39,321 bases of DNA from positions 1 through 39,321 of the forward strand of contig JABWCO010000018.1 in NCBI GenBank assembly GCA_013360185.1, in the 5' to 3' direction. The position numbers were made by a program, and so were the translations under genes. The DNA comes from Bdellovibrio sp. (GTDB lineage Bacteria; Bdellovibrionota; Bdellovibrionia; Bdellovibrionales; Bdellovibrionaceae). Positions 23,412 to 30,800 of this stretch are shown here, piece by piece; position 1 is the first letter of the stretch, and the number at the start of each line of letters is the position of its first letter. Under the pieces are notes generated by a model, which saw only the letters and a program-made list of their open reading frames with translations, was not told where the DNA came from and did no database searches.

Positions 23412-25139
23412 ATGGTTAAGCTTAAAAGTCTTTTTGGGTTGGCTATCGTATTGTTATTTTCATTATCGATGCTTATGGGCTTCCAAAATTGCGGAAGAGG
23501 TTTTCAAACCTTGGGCGATGTCAGCGCCAATACTGATATTTTAAATAATTCATCCTCTCTGGCATTGGCCTCTAGCGGTGGCGCCATGAACACGGTCCTT
23601 GAACGTTGCGAAGCCAATCAGGGTTGGATCTGCATGGACGATCCTCTCATTCCACGAGATACAACGATCGGGGCCTGGTACTCAGTTTATTGGTACGCAA
23701 AAGGTTCGCCATTGGATCACTGGTCTGATTGGACTCGGTATGAGCCTACGCTGGGATATTATGACAGCGGTGATATTATCAAACAACAAGAGCCCTATTT
23801 TGAACGCGCCGGCATTAACTATTTGATTCTAGATCACACGAATGGTTGGGGTAATGACGGTGGTCGAATTATCGCAAATATTCGCAAAGTCTTTGCGCAG
23901 CTCGATCATAAGTATCCTATCGCTTTGGCGCTGGGTGCGCCTCTGTGGTTGGCTCATCCGAATGAAGACAAAATGACTCCCAGTGAAGCTAAAGCCGCTC
24001 GGGCTCGAGCGATGTTCGCGGAAGCCGACTCCACTTGGACCGAGCTGGCAAATAAGCCCAATTATCTGAAGTGGTATGATGCCTCTTCTAATACCTATAA
24101 GCCCTTGATGATAATCTATAATGATATTCAAGCCTCGCATCCTCATGATCAAATTAACAGATACTGGAATGACAGCCGATTCGCCGTTCGTTATTCTGCC
24201 GGAGTCTCTGACCCAGCAAACCCACTTCTGCAACCCTATGCGAACGACCTGGGCGGCGTCTGGGGTTGGGCGGTTAAGTACCCTCAAATTGTCAGCAATG
24301 AAACCATGGCAGTTCAGGCGGGTCACAATACATCCCACCTTGCGTCTCACGCCGGAACTTCAGTTCCAATTCTAAAAAACAATGGTCAGTCCTATATGCG
24401 ACAGTGGTTGCATATCATTAAAAACAAACCTAAAAACATTATTATTCCGTCTTGGAATGACTGGGGCGAAGAAACGGCCATCGAACCAGGTCGCCGTCGC
24501 GTCGGCACTGCCGAGCTGCTCACAGACTCCTATGGAGAAGAAGTTGATGATTGGTTATTACAAATCACATCCGCTTATACAAGTTTACGAAAGGGACTTA
24601 AGCCGGATACTTATTATCGTACGGAAGATGATCCGAATGTCTATAAGGTAGAAAATGGAAAGCTGGTTGTGCAAGAAGAAATGCCCCACCGAAAACCAGT
24701 TATTCTGTTACCCGCTGGAACTTTGCAGCCCTATCTTTCACTTGCCCCTCCTCCGCAAAAAAGTCCGGGACCTACAAATGGCGGCTGGTCCGGGTGGAAC
24801 AATCAAAGTGCCTGCACAAAATCCTGTGGTGGAGGTTTCCAAAATCAGACTCGCACATGTACAAATCCGGCCCCGGCAAATGGCGGAGCTAACTGCATTG
24901 GTGCAAGCTCGCAACAGGTTATGTGTAATACACACTCATGCGAACAACCTTCGGAGCCGTTGATTGCGGAAGGATTATTTATGGTGCCGCCGCACATTTA
25001 CTATAGCAACGGCAATGCGTACTGTTACTTCCCAAGTATGACCTTCTTTACTCAAAAAACGGGCCGTACAGACGTAGAAGGAATTAGACAGTTTTCATCA
25101 ATTCCAATTGCCATGCGACACGATGGGAATTGTAAATAG
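23412..25139 (+). CDS. lipoprotein with GH99-like domain and a thrombospondin type 1 repeat
   Basis: The ATG at 23412 follows GGGGGA. The leader (LAIVLLFSLSMLMGFQNCG) is a lipoprotein signal of the same type as the preceding gene. Residues ~60-410 resemble the GH99/GH71-like barrel of WbsX-type and endo-mannanase-like proteins: IGAWYSVYWYAKG, PTLGYYDSGDIIKQQ, INYLILDHTNGWG, KPLMIIYND and IIIPSWNDWGEETAIEPG. Residues ~456-512 are a thrombospondin type 1 repeat with the full pattern: WSGW, CTKSCGGGFQNQTRTC, PANGGANC, and CNTHSC with six cysteines. A ~60-residue tail with two cysteines ends the protein. TSP1 repeats bind proteins and glycans in animals and parasites and are uncommon in bacteria. 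Here the repeat may target the hydrolase to a surface. The domain calls are firm; the substrate is unknown. Confidence 0.82.
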   Translation: MVKLKSLFGLAIVLLFSLSMLMGFQNCGRGFQTLGDVSANTDILNNSSSLALASSGGAMNTVLERCEANQGWICMDDPLIPRDTTIGAWYSVYWYAKGSPLDHWSDWTRYEPTLGYYDSGDIIKQQEPYFERAGINYLILDHTNGWGNDGGRIIANIRKVFAQLDHKYPIALALGAPLWLAHPNEDKMTPSEAKAARARAMFAEADSTWTELANKPNYLKWYDASSNTYKPLMIIYNDIQASHPHDQINRYWNDSRFAVRYSAGVSDPANPLLQPYANDLGGVWGWAVKYPQIVSNETMAVQAGHNTSHLASHAGTSVPILKNNGQSYMRQWLHIIKNKPKNIIIPSWNDWGEETAIEPGRRRVGTAELLTDSYGEEVDDWLLQITSAYTSLRKGLKPDTYYRTEDDPNVYKVENGKLVVQEEMPHRKPVILLPAGTLQPYLSLAPPPQKSPGPTNGGWSGWNNQSACTKSCGGGFQNQTRTCTNPAPANGGANCIGASSQQVMCNTHSCEQPSEPLIAEGLFMVPPHIYYSNGNAYCYFPSMTFFTQKTGRTDVEGIRQFSSIPIAMRHDGNCK

Positions 25140-25177
25140 AGATTCAAAAACTGATCCTTGCGCATGCACGCCTGGGT

Positions 25178-25202
25178 AGGCTCAAAAGTGCAGCCTCTTT
25201 TT
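25178..25202 (+). terminator. possible intrinsic terminator after the TSP1 lipoprotein gene
   Basis: AGGCT / AGCCT with a 9-nt loop is followed by CTCTTTTT, between the two convergent genes ending at 25139 and 25223. The stem is short, so this is moderate evidence. Confidence 0.5.
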
Positions 25203-25222
25203 GTGACCTTTAAATGTGGCTG

Positions 25223-26191
25223 TTATAGTGGATTGCCATCCGAGTCCCATTGGGCATTTCGATACCAATTTTCATACTCTACAGTATCCACACAGGTGTT
25301 GGTTGTCATTAACATCGAGACTCCACCAATAATTTGCAGATGATTAATGTACAGCCAACCACCTCTTGGAGTTTTATAAATATACCGCACACTATAATCT
25401 GTCCCAGTACCTTTACCTGGAAAACCTGGCATCACATTGGCGTTCGGCCCCAAATATCCATGCACCTCAGCTCCCGCGAAGAGTTGTTCTAAGGCATTTC
25501 GTCCCAAGGATGACGATGGATGATTAGCCAAAACATATTCGTACGTTGCGGTTGGCGCCGAATTTAACTTCATTGTAAGAGCTTGAATCGTTGTCGCATC
25601 ATAGTAAGTAAGTGCGGTCATAAAAAAATTCTTGGTTCCCGGGGGAATATAGACTCTATACTTAGTAGAATTTAGAGTTCTCAAAACTTCAGGCCAATGC
25701 CGGGTTGAGAGTTGGTAACATTTCTCTCCGGGAGCGAAAGAAGGATCCACATCTACTTTGGTGAGATTGCTAGGATTGTACACATCTTTAAATCCCTTGT
25801 AAGTACCACTTGCCCCCACCAAAGGAGCGTAACTTCTGTCTACCGTTGCCGATCCAACTGCGGGAGTCCCCGGGCTTGGCGAAGGGGTGGGCGTAGAAAT
25901 TGGAGCGGGGGTTGTCGGAAGCGGTGACGACGAAGATGCTGATGCATAAATAGTCACTGTTTTGCTGGCGGGATCGCAAGCAACGCTTGTATTATTGTCC
26001 AGGAGGCCCCGAAATTTCAGATCATAAGTTCCTGCCTCAAAAAGATTTGGTGCCCATGACAAAGAGCCATTCGTCGTCTGCAGATTTATGAACTCAGCCC
26101 CATTAACACTGACCTGAAATTTGGCGTGGAAGGTTGGACAGCGGAGTTTTTGAAATTGGAGTCTGAAGCGGATTTGAAAACTGCGATCTCG
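25223..26191 (-). pseudogene. 5'-truncated gene for a secreted protein with Ser/Thr/Pro linker
   Basis: The frame is open from a TGA at 26192-26194 down to the stop at 25223 but has no normal start. The longest possible start is a TTG at 26062, in the middle of a recognisable strand-rich domain that continues upstream as CPTFHAKFQVSVNGAEFINLQ. That domain is followed by a linker of Ser/Pro/Thr (SSSPLPTTPAPISTPTPSPS) and a ~185-residue C-terminal domain with three cysteines, ending at WDSDGNPL. No signal peptide is present. The neighbouring secreted and lipoproteins suggest that the N-terminal export signal was lost where the upstream nucleotidyltransferase/HTH module ends at 26210. The gene is probably inactive. 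I do not recognise the C-terminal domain. Confidence 0.6.
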
Positions 26192-26209
26192 TCAATGACC
26201 GCGCTCTGT

Positions 26210-26899
26210 CTATAAATCGCGAGTCTTTTCCATTAGGTAATCGACAGTAATGTGCTCAAGATTATTATTCATTATTTGGCTCATGAAAACTCTATTAATT
26301 CCCAGTTTTTCTGAAACCTGCCCATTCGTAAGGGCATTCGAAGACTTAAAAGATTTTATTTTCCCTGAGAGTTCCGCCTTAAGCGCTGCCCTTGGATCAA
26401 TCTTAGTTTTCATTAACATTTCTTTAGTTTTAACGATACCAGGCATTCCCTTGTTGAAAGGGATGTCTTTCGCTAAAAGATTATGGTCTAAGAAGCATGG
26501 AATAGCTTCGGACTCTTCTCTTCGCATCAAGCTCGATCCAATCTTAGCCAGACCGATATAAAATAACTGAACAGGTGGATTTTTTATTCCGGCCACCACC
26601 ACTTCGTACCACTTCAAAAAATCAGTTTTAGTATGGGCGTCCGGAAATTCGCAGTTCTTCAAGATCACGGAAATTGCTGGGCGAATAGCGTACGGAAATT
26701 TTGACAACCTTAGATGCTTATTTAAAAAAGACGGATTCATGTTCCACCAAAAATCTCTGATAAGTTCTGTAGCAACTTCCATCAGACGAGGATCGAAACG
26801 AACCATATCAAAAATATGAGCAATGTCCTTCTCACTTAGCTCCAGCGAGTGGTTTTGAATTTTGTAATAGATTGAAGAGTCACCACTTTTTAAATTCAT
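26210..26899 (-). CDS. putative antitoxin-like protein with C-terminal XRE helix-turn-helix
   Basis: The 229-residue product has an uncharacterised helical N-terminal part (~1-175, rich in aromatic and charged residues, for example IRDFWWNMNPSFLNKHL). The C-terminal segment, ALTNGQVSEKLGINRVFMSQIMNN followed by ITVDYLMEKTRDL, matches the XRE-type helix-turn-helix of HigA/HTH_37-like antitoxins. Its start overlaps the stop of the upstream nucleotidyltransferase gene by 4 bp (ATGA), so the two are translationally coupled and should act together. Base composition is more AT-rich than the flanking chromosomal genes, which suggests transfer. The DNA-binding end makes autoregulation likely. Which of the two proteins is the toxin, if either, cannot be decided from sequence alone. 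Confidence 0.68.
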   Translation of the reverse strand: MNLKSGDSSIYYKIQNHSLELSEKDIAHIFDMVRFDPRLMEVATELIRDFWWNMNPSFLNKHLRLSKFPYAIRPAISVILKNCEFPDAHTKTDFLKWYEVVVAGIKNPPVQLFYIGLAKIGSSLMRREESEAIPCFLDHNLLAKDIPFNKGMPGIVKTKEMLMKTKIDPRAALKAELSGKIKSFKSSNALTNGQVSEKLGINRVFMSQIMNNNLEHITVDYLMEKTRDL

Positions 26900-27435
26900 T
26901 CTTCCAACTCATCATCCAGAAGATCTAAAGCTTTCTGCGCACTTTTTGCGTAGGGACTATTGTTTTTAAGCTCTTGGAGTCTGTTCTCAACAATCTTCAG
27001 ATCCAACTTACACTTAAGCAGGTGGCGAATGTGCGCGAGATCTTTTGCTCTTCCCGCCATTAGCTTCATGATCAAAACATCTTCTGCACCCAATGCCTCA
27101 ACAACAAGCTTTTTGCCATTAAAAATAACTGTGTATCTGCTCTTAGCATCCGCCGGTAAATAAAATGTAAACGCCGAAAAATGTGGATTCAACCAATCGT
27201 GATCAATCTTAAGCTCGTCTCCAACTTGCTCTGCAAGCGCCTTAATTTCCTCAAAGGAACCTTTAGTGGTAACACCGTCAACATCGTTGGTCTTGCCGGG
27301 AAAGTTGTGCGCAAGCATCATTGCGCCACCTCCCCCAACCGTAATACGAACATAATCCATTCCCACATCAAAAATCTTTTGATCGAGAAGAGAGAGGGCT
27401 TTTTGTGCTAGCTCTTTATCCATCTGCATAGACAT
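26896..27435 (-). CDS. nucleotidyltransferase-fold protein (DUF6036/AbiEii-like)
   Basis: The 179-residue product has the signature of minimal nucleotidyltransferases of the AbiEii/DUF6036 group: VRITVGGGGAMMLAHNF at residues 29-45, then GKTNDVDGV with the metal-binding pair Asp51 and Asp53. The segment VEALGAEDVLIMKLMAGRAKDLAHIRHLL follows and is typical of this superfamily. In AbiEii and MenA toxins this fold transfers nucleotides to tRNA. Many DUF6036 members are found beside a second small gene as here. ATG codons at 27435, 27429 and 27423 are all possible starts, and none has a strong ribosome site. A near-consensus promoter lies ~60 bp upstream. It overlaps the HTH gene by 4 bp. Confidence 0.78.
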   Translation of the reverse strand: MSMQMDKELAQKALSLLDQKIFDVGMDYVRITVGGGGAMMLAHNFPGKTNDVDGVTTKGSFEEIKALAEQVGDELKIDHDWLNPHFSAFTFYLPADAKSRYTVIFNGKKLVVEALGAEDVLIMKLMAGRAKDLAHIRHLLKCKLDLKIVENRLQELKNNSPYAKSAQKALDLLDDELEE

Positions 27436-27446
27436 ATCTTGTCATT

Positions 27447-27487
27447 AAAGTTAACTTTTGTCAATTTCACTTTACCTTTTTAACTTT
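27447..27487 (-). promoter_or_regulatory. candidate operator of the nucleotidyltransferase/HTH operon
   Basis: The perfect 12-bp palindrome AAAGTTAACTTT lies at 27447-27458, just before the start codon. Its half TTAACTTT recurs at 27480-27487, directly at the predicted transcription start. The two TTAACTTT copies are 29 bp apart, about three helical turns. The arrangement suits binding by the HTH protein of the operon, but the AT-rich sequence makes chance possible. Confidence 0.45.
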
Positions 27488-27493
27488 ATAGAC

Positions 27494-27522
27494 ATTATAT
27501 AAGCCTTAAAAACAAATCTCAA
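27494..27522 (-). promoter_or_regulatory. sigma-70 promoter of the nucleotidyltransferase/HTH operon
   Basis: Read on the minus strand, TTGAGA (27522-27517), a 17-bp spacer and a perfect TATAAT (27499-27494) give 5/6 and 6/6 matches to consensus. The expected start of transcription is near 27487, leaving a leader of about 50 nt. Confidence 0.75.
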
Positions 27523-27831
27523 AATGACTTTCCGGCAGTTCAAATCCTGCGGGAGTTCCGAACTAACCGTCTTAAGGCGCGTATGTCCGCAGCAGAGAGA
27601 AACTAGCATGAGAGTCAGCAAACCCTGTGGGTTCGCAGACTCTCATTTCTGTTTCAAGTTCTTCAAACTCACGGCGTGCCGGTCGAATTGCCAACTCAAT
27701 GCAGCCGATCGAGTATCTTCACTGACAATGGTTTTTGTAGGCCCGCTATTTCGAATTATCCAGAAATATATGTTATCGAGCACTCTCTTTTTTTTGAAGC
27801 CCTCTTTGTCTCGTCTTTCGAAGAACTGACG
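27523..27831. other. intergenic stretch between the Ig-repeat gene and the nucleotidyltransferase/HTH module
   Basis: About 310 bp carry no supported gene. The stretch contains a long imperfect hairpin at 27608-27646 and, at 27531-27560, a segment that looks superficially like a tRNA T-arm (AGTTCAAATCC) but does not pair properly. An ORF reading 27676-28041 on the plus strand overlaps the conserved DUF1566-like coding region antisense and is not called. Confidence 0.45.
27608..27646. repeat. long imperfect inverted repeat (hairpin)
   Basis: The outer arms ATGAGAGTC / GACTCTCAT (9 bp, perfect) and the inner arms GC and AACCC / GGGTT flank the 3-nt loop TGT, with two single mismatches (A/A and A/C). 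It lies ~190 nt past the end of the Ig-repeat gene on the minus strand. It lacks a T-run on that strand, so it may be a terminator without U-tract, an mRNA-stabilising hairpin or a remnant of an element. Confidence 0.6.
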
Positions 27832-30800
27832 TTAGAATCTTCGCACGCACCGGACCAAGAGACCATTGGGCAAGTTGGCGTTCTTGTTGCCGGCAGACTG
27901 CAGTCCGGCATCAAAGCGCTGGATCCACGAAGTATCACTAGCGTACTCTGTGGACGACCAATACCAATTTCCCGACACATCCAAACCCGGAATAGATCCC
28001 TTGTTGGTCCACATAAGGTTCAACTCATAACGACTTGGTAAATACCAGTCTTTATAGCCACCATAGTCTAACTTGTCACAATACCTAGCTGCCGCATGAT
28101 AACCACCACTCCCTGCGGCAGTGATCGCGACTATTTCGACAGCATTTTGATTGCCGTATTTGTTGTCTGTATTCGTGCCGCCATAACCAGTGCCACTTGT
28201 TGAAGTATAATTCGTCAAATTCGGGATGTCATACAAGCTACCAGTTCCATCGTTCCAATATTTTCTAGTCGCATCATTACCTGAGCAACTTGTCGGAGTA
28301 AAATCAGCATTGGCATAACTTGATGGCCCTGAACCTCCTGAGACTGAGCCAGCCGGGATATCTCCACAGCCTCCGGGCGTTGTCATGTATTTGTCTGTGC
28401 CCGAACCACTTGTGGCACCAGGGCTTAAGCTTCCTAAATAAATAGCCCCCCCCTCACACTCTGTTCCCGGCGTGGGTGTACCAAGACATGGATCAGACTT
28501 GGTTGCCAACCACGTTGCGGAATACGAAGAGTAAGCACTTTGATTTCCCACACTGTCCACCGCAGACACGGCAAATTTATAATTCACTCCCGGAGTCAAT
28601 GATAGCGAAGTGATGTTTTGTCCTGAAGCCAGCGTTACTTCTGATCCCACCAGTGTATTATCGTCCTTGTAAAGTTTTACCTTATAAACCGAAACTCCAC
28701 TGCCTGAATCTGTGGATGCCGTCCACGACAACAACGGTGTTTCTGTGTCAAATGCGGTCGCGGCAGAAACCGTTAATCCTGTCGGCACGGTGGGTGGCGA
28801 GACATCGACAGTCCAACCATCACTTGTCGCGACGGTGGAAGTATTCCCCGCCACATCCAAGGTACGGATTTCGACTTTATATGAAGTGCCATCACTGAGC
28901 GATAGACCGGTCACGGTATTTCCCGATACGAAATCCGCCCAAGCTTTCATCACCACGGAATCACTCGAACGAATCACCTGCACTTGATGTTTCTGGATAC
29001 CACTGCCACCCGTGTCACTTCCCGCAGTAAACGTGATGGTCGGAGACGCCGACGTGGAGTTTAACCACTGTCCGTCGTTCACGAGCGTAACCGCCGTGGG
29101 AGGTGTTGCATCCTTACTCATCACCACCGAATCGGCGGTCGCCGCATTGCCGGCAGAGTCGCTATGATTGGCGGTGATCGTGACGTTGCCATCAGCCACG
29201 GCACTTAAATTTAAGTTAGTGGTAAAAGAGCCCGCAGCACAAACCGGTGTCGCCGTCACGGCTCCGCCCGCGGCGGAAATGTCCACGGTCGTTCCCTCAC
29301 TGCACGTCCCACTGACCGTTAAACTTGCCGCTTGCGCCGCAGAAATGGTGCCCGCAACAGGTGAAGAAATCGTGACTGTTGGAAGAACCGTGTCTTTTGT
29401 GACCGCGACACTTGCCTGAGGCGCACTTAAGTGAGTCGCATTAATAGTGATAGCTCCATCTGCGACGGCGTTGAAATTTAAATTGGTACTATATGAATTT
29501 CCCGCACACGTCACCGTCGAAGAAAGCCCCCCGGTCGCCGTGACGACGACCGAAGATCCGTTCAGCGAACAAGCGCCACTCACCGCAAAGGAATTTTTAT
29601 TACTTAAATTTACATAAGCCCCACTTGTCGGAGTTGTGATCGTCACGGATAAGGCCGTGACTGTCACGGTGGCCACAGAAGTGTTATTCAAAGAGTCCGT
29701 CACCCTAACCTGCGTCGTCCCCGCCGGTGCTCCAGCCACATAACTTCCTGTTGAGGCGTTGATAGTCCCTCCGCCCGACACAACAGAATAAGAGTACGGA
29801 GACACACCGCCACTGGCCGTGAAAGTTTGGGTTTCTGTATATATTAATCCCACAGAAGCCGGACTTATCTGCAAAGACGCCCCCACCGTGATCGATGCGT
29901 TTGTCGTATTGCCGTCACTGTCGGTCACTGTCAATGAGTATGAGCCAGCACTCGCCGGTGCGGTATACAGTCCTGAGGCATTCACGGTACCGTTAGCCGG
30001 CGCTCCGGTAACACTATAAGTGTAAGGAGGAAGTCCCCCTTGTCCTGTGAACGTCGCACTATTGTTAACTGCTAGGTTTTTGCCTGAAGGCGTCACAGAT
30101 AACGCCGAATACAAGCTGACGATTTTCGTGGCTTCATGACCTAAAGAGTCCACCACTTTGATCGTCGCACTGACGCCGTTATTTAAGTTGGCCGGAGCTG
30201 TATACTGGCCCGAGTTGGCATCAATACTACCTTGCCCCGCTTCCACGATGGAATACACATAAGGCGCAACGCCCCCTGCTGCAGAGAAATTCAAGACTTG
30301 TCCCACTGCCAATTTATATTTGCTCGCGCTCAAGCTTAAACTTGCCGTCACCGTCACGGCCGAGGTTACAACAGTCCCGTCGGCATCCGTGAGTCGCACA
30401 GTATAACTTCCCGGAGTGGCACTGGCGGTGTATTTTCCGTAAGGCGAAATACTTCCTCCACCAGCCTCCACGACACTCCACACATACGGAGGCACGCCGT
30501 TGCTAGCCGTAAAGTCGGCGGTGTCCCCCAGCGAAAGAGTTTTTGTTAAAGGCGAAATACTTAAGGCTGGACTTACCAGGACCGTCGTTTCACTGAAGGT
30601 CCCCTCGGCATCTGTGACCCGCACCACGTAGGAACCTGGAGTATTTGGTGAGGTGTAAGTGCTTCCCGAAAAAGTCCCGCCGTCAGCGGTAACAACACTA
30701 TAAGTGTAAGGCGGAACCCCGCCTGTTGCTGAGAAATTTTTTGTTTTATTCAGAGTCATCTGGGGTGCCAAAGGTGCAATCACCAGATCATCATATATAA

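Noticed and set aside
27531-27565. tRNA-like segment with AGTTCAAATCC
   Set aside because: It looks like a T-arm at first sight, but the flanking bases do not form a five-pair stem, and no acceptor, D or anticodon arm can be drawn. It could be an old attachment-site remnant, but the evidence is too thin.
27676-28041. Plus-strand frame of 121 codons with the string FTDNGF resembling a DDE-transposase motif
   Set aside because: Only a few residues resemble the motif, and most of the frame is antisense to the conserved DUF1566-like domain. There are no terminal inverted repeats or target duplications.
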